Assembly: GCA_000227525.2 (NCBI GenBank)
Contig: AGIG01000028.1
Coordinates: 124,001 to 188,000, forward strand
Reading direction: 5' to 3'
DNA from: a gamma proteobacterium HIMB30
Lineage (GTDB): Bacteria; Pseudomonadota; Gammaproteobacteria; Pseudomonadales; Litorivicinaceae
Length of the DNA: 64,000 bases
Every line of letters begins with the position of its first letter. Within the stretch, counting starts at the first letter, position 1. The position numbers and the translations under genes are program-made. The notes beneath the pieces are model-generated. The model was not told where the DNA came from. It ran no database searches and saw only the letters and a list, made by a program, of their open reading frames with translations. Of the stretch, positions 49,309 to 58,216 are shown piece by piece.

Positions 49309-50567
49309 TGGCATTTCTTCTAATCGCCATACTCCTAGGCTTAATTTTTATTGGAATTCCAATCGGTTTCTCACTAATGCTGACTGCATTTTTCACAATG
49401 CTCATAGCCGATATCGACATCATCACCATCCCAATTCAAATGTTCTCCGGGACAAATAAGCTCGTTTTACTAGCTATTCCTCTTTTCATTTTTATGGGAG
49501 AGCTAATGGGTGCGACCAAGGTCGCCGACAAAATCATTAACCTCGCTCGTGCGCTAGTTGGATGGATGCGCGGAGGACTGGCACACGTTAACATCGTCAC
49601 CTCGATGTTCATGGCTGAAATGTCAGGATCAGCAGTAGCGGATGCCGCTGTAATGAGTAAGATCTTCGTACCATCTATGGCCAAACAAGGTTATGCAAAA
49701 CCGTTTGCAGCGGCTGTCACGGCCACATCTGCGACCCTTGGCATCATTATTCCACCTTCTATTCCAATGGTTCTATACGGCGTTACGACCAATACATCGA
49801 TCAAGGATCTTTTCTTGGCGGGAATCGTCCCTGGCATAATTTTGGCTGCCGGCTTCATGATCACCAGCTATATCTTCGCAGTCAAAGAACAGTATCCAAC
49901 CGATACCAAATTCGAACCGTCAAACTTGGGATTGGCCATCAAAGAAGCTCTTATTCCTCTGTTAGTTCCTCTGGTTGTGGTTGGAGGACTCATTGGTGGA
50001 TTTGTTACGCCAACGGAAGCGTCGGCGCTGGGCGTGATTATGATTTTGATCTACGGAAAGTTCTTTGATGATTCGTTAAGCCTCACCAAGATTTATGAAC
50101 TCGCCGTCCAAACGATCCGGCAGACATCTATTGTGATGATGATTGTTGCTGGATCGTCGATACTGGGTCAGTTCCTCGCCAACGAGCAATTACCCCAGCA
50201 GATTGCTGAAGCATTAATGGTTGTCACTGATAGCTACGTCTTAAAGCTAATTCTGATTAATGCTTTTCTTCTAATTCTCGGAATGTTTTTGCATGCAGCG
50301 GCAGCAATTATTGTAGTTGTGCCGATCCTGCTACCGGTGGCAGTGGGCATGGGCATCGACCCTGTGCATTTCGGGGTAATTGTTTGTCTCAACCTTGGGA
50401 TTGGACAGCAAACACCACCTGTTGCCTCAGTCTTACTAACAGTTTGCAGCGCCACAGGCTTAGGGGTAGGCGAGGTCATGAGTTATGCGAAATGGTTTAT
50501 CGTGTCCATGGTCGTCACATTGATGATTGTCAGCTTTATGCCTTGGACGGCATTGCTGTTCTTATAA
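49308..50567 (+). CDS. dctM: TRAP transporter large permease (DctM)
   Basis: A 419-residue, about twelve-helix permease. Typical segments are GIPIGFSLMLTAFFTML, IPLFIFMGELMGATKVADKIINL, ATSATLGIIIPPSIPMVLYGV and GGFVTPTEASALGV. It uses a sodium gradient to import the DctP-bound substrate. It is the last gene of module 3; its stop is 26 bases from the conserved right arm. Confidence 0.95.
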   Translation: MAFLLIAILLGLIFIGIPIGFSLMLTAFFTMLIADIDIITIPIQMFSGTNKLVLLAIPLFIFMGELMGATKVADKIINLARALVGWMRGGLAHVNIVTSMFMAEMSGSAVADAAVMSKIFVPSMAKQGYAKPFAAAVTATSATLGIIIPPSIPMVLYGVTTNTSIKDLFLAGIVPGIILAAGFMITSYIFAVKEQYPTDTKFEPSNLGLAIKEALIPLLVPLVVVGGLIGGFVTPTEASALGVIMILIYGKFFDDSLSLTKIYELAVQTIRQTSIVMMIVAGSSILGQFLANEQLPQQIAEALMVVTDSYVLKLILINAFLLILGMFLHAAAAIIVVVPILLPVAVGMGIDPVHFGVIVCLNLGIGQQTPPVASVLLTVCSATGLGVGEVMSYAKWFIVSMVVTLMIVSFMPWTALLFL

Positions 50568-50656
50568 CGTCACATCACCACAAAACAAAATGTGCACAAG
50601 ACTGGATTTAACAACTATAGGCATTGCCTCCTTTGATCTCTTTAAAAGAGCAATTT

Positions 50657-50702
<46 letters not shown>

Positions 50703-50966
50703 CTTTCACGTAAATCGTTTTAAAGAACTGAATGGACTGAAACCACCTTGTTTCATAAATCCAGTTCAGTATGCCAGCAGCACATACATCCTAAGTAAAA
50801 ACGATTTTAAAGTATCTATTGAGCAGCTTGTGTGTTCTACTGCCATTGCTTTCATTAGATCTTCTAAGCTCAGTTTCTGACTTTCCTTTGAATTCCTCTT
50901 TGAAACTCTAGTACCTCAAGACCTTAAGGTCTCGGGGCCACATATCTTATTTACGAGAAAACTATT

Positions 50967-51173
50967 ATGAACACAGGCGTTGTTAAATTTTTTGACACTC
51001 AAAAAGGCTTTGGCTTTATCACTCCAAATGACGGAGGCAAGGATGTGTTTGTTCACATCTCTGCATTATCTCTTAAGGGCATTCGTTCGCTCAACGATGG
51101 GCAGAAAGTCTCTTACGATCTGCAGGAAGAACGCGGCAAAACTTCTGCAACAAACATTAGCCTCGAGGGCTGA
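50967..51173 (+). CDS. Cold-shock protein (CspA family)
   Basis: A 68-residue cold-shock domain with RNP1 (KGFGFITP) and RNP2 (VFVHIS) intact: GVVKFFDTQKGFGFITPNDG. It binds single-stranded RNA and melts secondary structure. The 260 bases between the island edge and this gene hold a small hairpin (AGACCTTAAGGTCT, about 50918-50931) in its probable leader and nothing else I can identify. Confidence 0.95.
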   Translation: MNTGVVKFFDTQKGFGFITPNDGGKDVFVHISALSLKGIRSLNDGQKVSYDLQEERGKTSATNISLEG

Positions 51174-51184
51174 TCCATGTTTTA

Positions 51185-51215
51185 CGCGCCATCCGTCTGA
51201 CGCATGGCGCGATTT
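51185..51215 (+). terminator. Stem-loop after the cold-shock gene, possible terminator
   Basis: CGCGCCAT and ATGGCGCG pair around an 11-base loop, 12 bases after the stop. The T run is poor (GATTTAAAAT), so termination is uncertain. Confidence 0.5.
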
Positions 51216-51235
51216 AAAATAAGGAAGATTTCGAA

Positions 51236-51454
51236 ATGACTACAGGTCATGACTCCAATTGGTCAAGCCTAGCTCTCAATTCGCCATACAAATATGGCGA
51301 CCGCATTACCACCGGTAATCCACCGCGCCAGGGCGTTGTCATGGGCTTTATCGGAAAGAAAAAAGAAACAATCATTGTTCAATTCGACGATAAGCCGGGA
51401 CAAAGTGTTTCGGTCAAAAAGGTTGACGTATTAGAACTAACTCGAAAACGATAA
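51236..51454 (+). CDS. Small hypothetical protein (72 aa)
   Basis: An unrecognised 72-residue basic protein. The middle part (YKYGDRITTGNPPRQGVVMGFIGKK, then IIVQFDDKPGQSVSVKKVDV) reads like an SH3-like or KOW-type small beta barrel. AAGGA lies upstream of the ATG. It follows the cold-shock gene on the same strand and may also bind nucleic acid, but this is only inferred. Confidence 0.6.
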   Translation: MTTGHDSNWSSLALNSPYKYGDRITTGNPPRQGVVMGFIGKKKETIIVQFDDKPGQSVSVKKVDVLELTRKR

Positions 51455-51545
51455 TTTTTTGAGCCGACCTAATTGGCCAACGTCATCCTTATCTGACCTC
51501 AATAATCGATAGTCGAAATCTAATCTAGACATACTCTAGACTAGG

Positions 51546-52076
51546 TTACTGCCGCTCCATAAAGATCGTCACTTCGGCCATATCGAATCCAAACTTCTGT
51601 ATGTATGAACGGTTGAATAAACGTCGCTCATCGATGACCCAGAACCAATCTTCAAAACCAACTTCATACAAAGCGTCATCAACGGGAATATCCATCCGAT
51701 ATGACCACCGGAGAGCATTACCATAGGAAGTACCAGAAGCCTCTCCAATGATGTCATCTGCAGCTCCCTGATATTGACCGTTATCCAGTCTCTCGATTTG
51801 CCATACTCGCTTTGCAGGGCCAGTTCCAATCGAATAACGAAATCGTTCATCTAGCGTGATTCGATTACCTGAGATTTTTCCCTGAATATCAACCTCGAAC
51901 TTTTGAATCACCTCACCCTTTCTGTTTTGCACAAGACCCCAAGCTTTCACAGTTCCATCAAAAAATTGGAATAGATCGAAACCGGGTTCAACTGATCGAT
52001 ATCTCTCACCATCTAAAGTTGTCGCACAACCAGATATGCCGACAACGAGAACAAATAGATAAACAAATCCCTTCAT
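51546..52076 (-). CDS. DUF3833 family lipoprotein
   Basis: A 176-residue lipoprotein: lipobox VGISGC (Cys17), then the DUF3833 pattern FDLFQFFDGTVKAWGLVQNRKG, RWSYRMDIPVDD and a C-terminal DMAEVTIFMERQ. Function unknown; the family commonly sits beside chalcone-isomerase-like genes in marine gammaproteobacteria, as here. It overlaps that gene by 4 bases. Confidence 0.85.
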   Translation of the reverse strand: MKGFVYLFVLVVGISGCATTLDGERYRSVEPGFDLFQFFDGTVKAWGLVQNRKGEVIQKFEVDIQGKISGNRITLDERFRYSIGTGPAKRVWQIERLDNGQYQGAADDIIGEASGTSYGNALRWSYRMDIPVDDALYEVGFEDWFWVIDERRLFNRSYIQKFGFDMAEVTIFMERQ

Positions 52077-52717
52077 TGCCGATCAATCCCCATCAAAGAT
52101 TCGCGTATCTCGGGTCTTGAGGTTTTTTCTGACAACCAAATCTCAAAAAATCTTCGGATCAACACCTGATCAGTCATCGTTCCGATCGATACACCATTTA
52201 GAAAAAACTGGGCTTCATCATACGAGTGACTTATACCAATAAGCTCGTCACCTTTCACGACATCCCTGAAAATACGATTTAACTCGGTCTTCCAAGCAGC
52301 GAGGTTTGATTCATTATCCGCACCCTGTTTTTGCATTTCCTCGAGCGACCATTTGGTAATATCAGGCCCAGAGACGTCGCGTAGATAGCTCAATGATAGA
52401 GCAAACGGTTTTACCGATTCGTAAATGCCACCTGGAGCGTACAAACCGATGTCATAAATATCCCAAAAGAGAACACTCAAACGACTCTGCCCAACGAGCA
52501 TCAAATCCGGATACCCCAACTTAGCCAATGACTTTGCGTGGACCGTTTCCGAGGCTGTCATTAAGGCGATCAATAGAATGCCTTGCAACAACGGGAATCC
52601 CCAATGGTGATGCAACTGCTGTGGTCTGATCGAGCCAGGAGTAATCGTTTGGTCTTGCGCCTTATGTTTATCACTAGTTTTGGCGCTTAAAAATAAACTG
52701 GGCCTCATCTTCTGCAA
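52073..52717 (-). CDS. Chalcone isomerase-like periplasmic protein
   Basis: A protein with the chalcone-isomerase-like domain: GQSRLSVLFWDIYDIGLYAPGG, LSLSYLRDVSGPDITKWSLEEM and FFLNGVSIGTM. Bacterial members have no known flavonoid activity. From ATG 52717 the product has 214 residues with an odd 38-residue polar leader before the signal-like FPLLQGILLIALMTASETVHA. A TTG just before HHHWGFPLL would give a normal signal peptide and remove the 44-base overlap with the upstream gene. The start is therefore uncertain. Confidence 0.78.
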   Translation of the reverse strand: MQKMRPSLFLSAKTSDKHKAQDQTITPGSIRPQQLHHHWGFPLLQGILLIALMTASETVHAKSLAKLGYPDLMLVGQSRLSVLFWDIYDIGLYAPGGIYESVKPFALSLSYLRDVSGPDITKWSLEEMQKQGADNESNLAAWKTELNRIFRDVVKGDELIGISHSYDEAQFFLNGVSIGTMTDQVLIRRFFEIWLSEKTSRPEIRESLMGIDRQ

Positions 52718-52856
52718 ACAACTCCCACCCTCGTTCTCCCATGGTAGTCAGCATCTGACATGCTTTGACTTCAAAACCCTGTGTGTCCGACCATAATTCC
52801 GACACATCCCAGAACTCCGAGCCTTTTTGGACCGCGGCATATTCCCATGTTTTCAT
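52674..52856 (-). CDS. DUF4177-like small protein
   Basis: A 60-residue protein beginning MKTWEYAAVQKG and ending in GERGWELFAEDEAQFIFKRQ, the WEY...GWEL...FKR pattern of DUF4177-type proteins. Function unknown. The start overlaps the EamA stop (ATGA), so it belongs to the same leftward run. Confidence 0.7.
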   Translation of the reverse strand: MKTWEYAAVQKGSEFWDVSELWSDTQGFEVKACQMLTTMGERGWELFAEDEAQFIFKRQN

Positions 52857-53800
52857 ACAACACTCCGTTCACTGACATTTTTTAAGCGCGTTCGTTCTCC
52901 GTACAGACTGATTGTTAAACCAGTCGCGACGATCAATCCAATGCCGATCAGCCCAAGGGGCGGTGGCACAACATCCCAAATAAAATAGCTCGAAATACCG
53001 ACCGACACGAGATAGGCGTATTCATAGATTGCTGCCTGACTGGTCTTCGTCATTTGATAGGCTCGAGTGATACAAACGAGCGCCAACAAAGAGAGCATCG
53101 CGATGATCCCCACCCACAATAAGTAATCTTTAGAAACCTCTGTCCACGGACTGAATAGAAATCGAGCTTCATCCATCCATACTTGAGAGACTGGGAATAT
53201 TGAAAAGACTGTCGTTATCAAGCCTCCACAGATGCCGATGCCAAGCATGAAACATAAAAGAATTGACAGTGGACTTTCACCACTGAGGTATCTGAATGTA
53301 AGCATTGACGCAATGGCATACATCGCGCCTGCACCTAATGGGAACAAATGAAACAGAGTTAGGCCCCCTATATTCGGTGCGAGAATCAGGACCATACCGA
53401 GCATACCGATGACCACCATAGTTATCTGCTTCAGACCAATAGCTTCTTTTAAAAAAATTCCTGAAAACATCAAAACGAAGATTGGCGAAGTGAATAATCC
53501 CGCCCCGGCTTCAGGGATTGGCATAAGTGGCATCGCTGTAAAGTAGAGGAGTATTGCCGAGACCATACAAAATGTGCGTATCAACATCAACGGCCATCGT
53601 TTAGGAACTACAGACAATCCCATCAATCTAGCAACTAAAAGAATGCCAATAATAATGAATACTGATCGAATGAAATGGAACTGCCCTACGCTAGCGGAGT
53701 CCGATACGACTAACACTAAATTGTCAGAGAACCCCAAAATTGAAATCCCAACGACAAGAAGCATCGGTCCCGACAGCGAGCCTCGGAGTTGAGTAATCAT
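52853..53800 (-). CDS. EamA/DMT family transporter
   Basis: A 315-residue drug/metabolite-type exporter with ten hydrophobic segments in two EamA halves (for example AMPLMPIPEAGAGLFTSPIFVLMF in the first and TRAYQMTKTSQAAIYEYAYLV in the second). Substrate unknown. It heads a leftward run with three small genes behind it. Confidence 0.88.
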   Translation of the reverse strand: MITQLRGSLSGPMLLVVGISILGFSDNLVLVVSDSASVGQFHFIRSVFIIIGILLVARLMGLSVVPKRWPLMLIRTFCMVSAILLYFTAMPLMPIPEAGAGLFTSPIFVLMFSGIFLKEAIGLKQITMVVIGMLGMVLILAPNIGGLTLFHLFPLGAGAMYAIASMLTFRYLSGESPLSILLCFMLGIGICGGLITTVFSIFPVSQVWMDEARFLFSPWTEVSKDYLLWVGIIAMLSLLALVCITRAYQMTKTSQAAIYEYAYLVSVGISSYFIWDVVPPPLGLIGIGLIVATGLTISLYGERTRLKNVSERSVV

Positions 53801-53912
53801 GGCGCTTCGATCAATGTGGATATCCGTCTAAAAATTGAGAGGCAATACCATCAAGATCAACATCTCGAATCGTAACTAGATCCGAACACCTATCACCAGC
53901 GTCTGGCATCGG

Positions 53913-54107
53913 CTATGACCGAGACGAACCTGACCCTCGAACAACTCCCGCGCGGTCAACCACCAATTCCTCACGAACAATCGATACATCCCGAGGGGCA
54001 TCAATACCAACGCTGATTTGCTGACTTCCTTTTATCTTCACGACTGTGATGCGGATATTGTCACCAATACAAATCGACTCATCCACCCGACGCGTTAGTA
54101 CAAGCAT
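53913..54107 (-). CDS. csrA: Carbon storage regulator CsrA
   Basis: A 64-residue RNA-binding dimer that blocks ribosome-binding sites. MLVLTRRVDESICIGDNIRITVV opens the protein and the RNA-contact region reads IGIDAPRDVSIVREEL-like, here VGIDAPRDVSIVREEL. The tail (VVDRAGVVRGSGSSRS) is divergent. ATG 54107 has GAGGTGG upstream; the frame back to 54137 is rejected. Confidence 0.95.
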   Translation of the reverse strand: MLVLTRRVDESICIGDNIRITVVKIKGSQQISVGIDAPRDVSIVREELVVDRAGVVRGSGSSRS

Positions 54108-54414
54108 ATGCCACCTCAATCCGTTGAAAAATTTCATTTTCGAAACATACGATTGATCAAACGAACAAAGGTGTTTCTCATTACTCAGCTAGTACGATGA
54201 CACAAATTTCACGAAAAACAGTAATTTAAAATAAAAGATATCAAGTCTTGTCCTACAATTTTTGTAATTTATTTACGAAATATCAATGCAAGATGCGAGT
54301 ACAAATGGGATTTGGCTAGCGATTATCAACAAAACCAATTTTAAGCGGAAATCGGAAATCGACTGTTTATTTTCATGTACTGAATAGTTCTAATCGCCAT
54401 AAGGTCGGCTGACC
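54108..54414. other. AT-rich intergenic region, no gene found
   Basis: This 307-base gap between csrA and the FAH-family gene is strongly AT-rich and holds the csrA promoter region. I see no RNA gene, repeat or plausible reading frame in it. Confidence 0.6.
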
Positions 54415-55494
54415 CTAGCTCTGCAAAAGCTTTCTAGCGGATAAGTTGCGCATCAGCTCCAGTAATCCAAACTCCCATGGAGCAAGGCTTGGACATCTTT
54501 GAACCTCGTGGGTCAGCTCACCGATCAAGGGACAACTGATCCGAATACGGTCACCATTAACATGGGTAAACCCCGACCCCTCACCAAAACGATCCCAAAC
54601 TGGGGCAAATGCGGAGCCCGTGAATAATGCCGCACCATCCGGGTAATCGTGCTGGTCAAATAAAGCATCAACCAATGCATCGAAACCGCGCTTTAGGCCC
54701 GTCAGATTCTGAGACTCAGACACCGTGAATCCATCAGTGCCATCAATCTCCAACGTCAGTGAGCTTTCAGCGATGTCACGCAACATGCAGGACTGATCAA
54801 AAACACGGATCCATGGACCAATCACCGTACTACCCCGGTTATCCTTGGCGCGCCCTAGCAACAGGGCCGAACGACCTTCAATATCTCGAAGATTGACGTC
54901 ATTACCAAGGGTCGCGCCAAGTACTTTCCCAACACTATTGATCGCCAAAACAATCTCAGGTTCAGGATTATTCCATTCAGACTCGTTTAAAAGACCAGCA
55001 ATACATCTGTTACCCAGCGCAGACAAAGGCGGCGCTTTCGTGAAAATCTCAGGGTCTTTACCGAGGCCAACCTCCAAATATGGAGACCACGCGTTTTGAG
55101 CTAATAACTGCTCACGAAGCGTCATGGCCTCAGGCGAGCCAGGAATCATGTTGCGGATTTGATCGAAGAGTGTTGAACCTAAATTCTCACGAATGGCTTC
55201 TACGTTCTTCGAGTCACCGTGCGCAAGCTCCTCTACCAACCGCTCGAGCAGACTGGTAATAAACGTAACGCCACATGCCTTAATGGGCTGTAAGTCGAAA
55301 GGAGAAAGCCATGTCGATGACTCCGGCGAACCGAGCGGATACTCTCGAAAACTCGAAATCACGTCAATCGATACACGACCAGACAGCCAATGAGCGACAG
55401 TCGGGCACACCTCAGATACGTCAAAAACGAGATCATCAGAGATACTGACGACGCTTGGACCTTGATCAGTCCAGACTCGACCGATACCGATCAT
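54415..55494 (-). CDS. Fumarylacetoacetate hydrolase family protein
   Basis: A 359-residue enzyme of the FAH superfamily, closest in layout to 2-keto-3-deoxy-sugar-acid dehydratase-like members. Metal-binding acid residues are likely in NNPEPEIVLAINSVGKVLGATLGNDVNLRDIEG. The rest shows KDNRGSTVIGPWIRV and HDYPDGAALFTGSAFAP. The substrate is probably a 2-keto acid; the exact reaction cannot be told. It stands alone. Confidence 0.82.
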   Translation of the reverse strand: MIGIGRVWTDQGPSVVSISDDLVFDVSEVCPTVAHWLSGRVSIDVISSFREYPLGSPESSTWLSPFDLQPIKACGVTFITSLLERLVEELAHGDSKNVEAIRENLGSTLFDQIRNMIPGSPEAMTLREQLLAQNAWSPYLEVGLGKDPEIFTKAPPLSALGNRCIAGLLNESEWNNPEPEIVLAINSVGKVLGATLGNDVNLRDIEGRSALLLGRAKDNRGSTVIGPWIRVFDQSCMLRDIAESSLTLEIDGTDGFTVSESQNLTGLKRGFDALVDALFDQHDYPDGAALFTGSAFAPVWDRFGEGSGFTHVNGDRIRISCPLIGELTHEVQRCPSLAPWEFGLLELMRNLSARKLLQS

Positions 55495-55590
55495 TGTAGA
55501 GACCTAACTTGTTTCATCCCCTCAGTCTACGCACTCTTTCGGAAACGTTCGAGGACAAAAGATCTAAGCAGAGGCCTTTTTCAAGTCCCT

Positions 55591-55782
55591 TTAAGGATCA
55601 GTTTGATGATCGTCCCAATCAGTCAAGTAGAGTTCTCGAATCAAGTAGACCCAGATTGGGACAAGTACAAAAAATGACCAATGGTAGCTTTGCCAGCCCT
55701 GTTCATACAGAGTGATCATCAGTCCCATTAGCGTAAGAGCATTGGCCGCCATAAGCGCCCAATGATGCAAAATATTCATCAT
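55591..55782 (-). CDS. Small two-helix membrane protein (63 aa)
   Basis: A 63-residue protein with two hydrophobic segments (about residues 8-26 and 33-50) and an acidic tail (YLTDWDDHQTDP). GGAGG lies close before the tandem ATGs. No family recognised. Confidence 0.55.
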   Translation of the reverse strand: MMNILHHWALMAANALTLMGLMITLYEQGWQSYHWSFFVLVPIWVYLIRELYLTDWDDHQTDP

Positions 55783-55845
55783 GACCTCCGTGTCATGAGA
55801 TACAACGGACGATAAAATTATCGCATGACTTATTCAGGGAAAAGC

Positions 55846-56037
55846 TTAAGCCTCTAGAACTTTCGTTTCATTTTTCGCTTCCTCAATCCAACAATGAATC
55901 TCGGATGCGTAGGTGATCGCATAATGGATATACCGCATCCAAATCACGCTCTCGATTTCAGGCCAGCTTAGGCCTTTCCCTACAAGATCCTTGCAACAAT
56001 AAACCACATCCTTGTGGAGTGTTTCAGTTGATAACAT
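55846..56037 (-). CDS. Small hypothetical protein (63 aa)
   Basis: A soluble 63-residue protein from ATG 56037, chosen because GGGGAG lies 7 bases upstream. It contains CCKDLVGKGLSWPEIESVIWMRYIHYAITYASEIHCWIEEA; the WPEIESVIWMRYIHY part looks like an amphipathic helix. No family recognised. Confidence 0.5.
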   Translation of the reverse strand: MLSTETLHKDVVYCCKDLVGKGLSWPEIESVIWMRYIHYAITYASEIHCWIEEAKNETKVLEA

Positions 56038-56084
56038 CTGAGTACTCCCCATAAGTCTGCGATCCTCCAGATCAAAATCTCCAG

Positions 56085-56432
56085 CTACATTACGTGCAGG
56101 AGACTGTCCACGATTAAAATGGTTGCACCCACTGCAACCATTATGAAAATGGCATTTCGGACTTTTTTCGGGAAATCAGCACCCACTGATGCAGGTCGCT
56201 CCTCACTTAAAGCAGAGCGCCCCTCCCTTGCAACAGCATTCAATTTCCGCTCAACAGGCTCGCGTGATTGTGATTCAAATCGAGACCATGCCTCAATCAA
56301 AGTCTCAACTGCTTGCCTTTCGTGAAAATTAACAATGTTCCCATCGACCGATAGTTCAATAGAACCGTCTGGCTGCTCTTTGAGTGAGTACTGGCTGTTC
56401 GAATCAGCCCAAGCAATTTCTTTAATCTGCAT
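56085..56432 (-). CDS. Tail-anchored hypothetical protein at the end of the retinal operon
   Basis: A 115-residue protein with a soluble N-terminal domain (KEIAWADSNSQYSLKEQPDGSIEL), a charged linker and a C-terminal membrane helix (IFIMVAVGATILIVDSLLHVM). It starts 11 bases inside the fni gene on the same strand, so it is probably co-transcribed with the carotenoid genes. Family and function are not recognised. Confidence 0.55.
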   Translation of the reverse strand: MQIKEIAWADSNSQYSLKEQPDGSIELSVDGNIVNFHERQAVETLIEAWSRFESQSREPVERKLNAVAREGRSALSEERPASVGADFPKKVRNAIFIMVAVGATILIVDSLLHVM

Positions 56433-57447
56433 CCGTAATTTCCAAAATATGTGATCGATTCAAATCTTTCGATGATCCAACACCAAGACCAAAGCAGCTA
56501 ATTTTCAGCTCGCTCATAAATTGTCGCAGAGTCGCAAGCACCGCCTCAGTCGATTCGGTTGCCGGACGTAACAACTTGCCCGCGATACCCACAGCGCTTG
56601 CGCCAAGGCACATCGACTTCGCGACATCCAAGCCATTCCGGATACCGCCAGATGCCCAGCAAGTGGTTTGCGGAAGCGCGCTCTTAATCATGCTCAAACT
56701 TTCGATCGTAGTGTATCCCCAGCCGTCGAAGACGCTCTCCGAAGACAAGGTTTCATGAATTTCAGGATTCAACGCGATTTCAATATCGGCAAATCGGGTA
56801 CCACCCATGCCGGCCACATCAAGGACATCAACTCCGCTTGCTACCAACGCTTTCGCCGATCGAACGTCAAGCCCAAATCCCACCTCTTTAACGACCACGG
56901 GAACGGGTGACCAGGCGCACACCTGAGCAATCTCATCGATGATATTTCTCCAGTCTGTGTCACCACTCGCCTGAAAGACTTCCTGCATCGGATTCAAGTG
57001 AAGAATGAGAGCATCAGCTTCAATCGAGTCTAGAATCCGACCCAAATCTTGTATGGTATCGAGTTGAGGCAAATTAACAGCGCCAAAATTGGCGAATAAG
57101 GGGCGTTCACCAATGGCATTACGGACCGACCAGGTCAAACCTGAAACATTCCCTTCTTGAATACTAATCCGCTGAGATCCAACACCCATCGCGATTCCCA
57201 ACTCATTACAGGCTTCAGCAAGATGTCGGTTGATACGTTCAGATTCTGAAGGCCCTCCAGTCATCGAGCTCACAAAAAATGGCGCCGCTGCCGGCTTACC
57301 AAAGAAGTCAGTCTCCAGATGAATCGCATTTAGACTCACATTTGGTAACGCGCGATGTTTGAGTCGGATACGGTCGAAACAACTCCTGACGGACTTTTGT
57401 TCTAATGCCACTTCGATGTGTCCACGCTTTCGCTCGAGATTATTCAC
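56422..57447 (-). CDS. fni: Type 2 isopentenyl diphosphate isomerase (FMN-dependent)
   Basis: This enzyme interconverts IPP and DMAPP, supplying DMAPP to carotenoid synthesis. Features: ERKRGHIEVALEQ at the N-terminus, FFVSSMTGGPSESERINRHLAEAC, GVGSQRISI, LILHLNPMQEVFQ, VVVKEVGFGLD and VAGMGGTRF. GTG 57447 is preferred because its GTGAATAA overlaps the blh stop and the family starts near ERKR; an ATG at 57471 is the alternative. About 341 residues. Confidence 0.95.
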   Translation of the reverse strand: MNNLERKRGHIEVALEQKSVRSCFDRIRLKHRALPNVSLNAIHLETDFFGKPAAAPFFVSSMTGGPSESERINRHLAEACNELGIAMGVGSQRISIQEGNVSGLTWSVRNAIGERPLFANFGAVNLPQLDTIQDLGRILDSIEADALILHLNPMQEVFQASGDTDWRNIIDEIAQVCAWSPVPVVVKEVGFGLDVRSAKALVASGVDVLDVAGMGGTRFADIEIALNPEIHETLSSESVFDGWGYTTIESLSMIKSALPQTTCWASGGIRNGLDVAKSMCLGASAVGIAGKLLRPATESTEAVLATLRQFMSELKISCFGLGVGSSKDLNRSHILEITDAD

Positions 57448-58216
57448 GACGCTGCCTCGCCGCCCATTCAAGTAAACACATATGCGGTACAGTCAAAGCG
57501 GCCAATCCGATAAAAATCACCTGGTATAGAACGATATCAATTGATTCATAATATTTTTCGATGTGGGAACCCGACACGGCAGCCACACCCAAGGTCACAA
57601 TCGTTAACAACAACATCACAATATACGCAATGAAGCGTGTTTCTTTCTTCATCGTTGTGAATTCGGCAATCAAATGGCGTGGACTGTGAAATCCACAAAA
57701 ATAAATAACGAAATACCACAAGGGCTCCAACGTAAAGGCAACCAAGGCTAAAGCAGAAAGCTCAGCCAACCGTACTATTGAGAGCCTTTTACGATCGGCA
57801 AGCAGCATGAGTCCACCGATCAGGCCAAGCGTTTGTAACAGAAGTGTTGGAATTGCTGCTGAATTTTCAAAAATAAGGAATCCAAAGATTTGTTCAACTT
57901 GCTCAGAGAATGTCCATGCCGGCAAACCCAGTACGAAGGCGCCGTAAGCAAACCCACCGAACGAAATTTGGTGCTTCCAATCACGACCAAAATGCAGGCT
58001 CGAAATCAATAGAAATAAAACGAGAGCCAGACTGGGTAGCAGTAACCAAAAGCCAATCACAAGAGCAACGATAGCGCTATAAATCGTGAGAAACCAAACG
58101 CTCGAAGGAAGATCGCGGATTAAGCCATACCTTGTCGCAACCATAGGATCGAGAGCCCCATGGGGTAGCCCAACCAAAGAGATCAGACAAGACGCTAATA
58201 CTAAGCTCAGATCCAT
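57440..58216 (-). CDS. blh: Beta-carotene 15,15'-dioxygenase (Brp/Blh)
   Basis: Blh is an integral membrane oxygenase that splits beta-carotene into two retinal molecules, the chromophore of the opsin encoded upstream. The 258-residue product has several hydrophobic helices and the family His motifs: LPHGALDPMV near the N-terminus, SSLHFGRDW, CGFHSPRHL and VPHMCLLEW near the C-terminus. I chose ATG 58216 because GGGGAG lies just upstream; an ATG at 58240 also exists. It overlaps crtY and fni. Confidence 0.93.
   Translation of the reverse strand: MDLSLVLASCLISLVGLPHGALDPMVATRYGLIRDLPSSVWFLTIYSAIVALVIGFWLLLPSLALVLFLLISSLHFGRDWKHQISFGGFAYGAFVLGLPAWTFSEQVEQIFGFLIFENSAAIPTLLLQTLGLIGGLMLLADRKRLSIVRLAELSALALVAFTLEPLWYFVIYFCGFHSPRHLIAEFTTMKKETRFIAYIVMLLLTIVTLGVAAVSGSHIEKYYESIDIVLYQVIFIGLAALTVPHMCLLEWAARQRRE

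Noticed and set aside
55390..55677. Rightward frame of 95 codons over the start of the FAH-family gene
   Set aside because: No family features or ribosome-binding site, and it overlaps the well-supported FAH and small membrane genes on the other strand.
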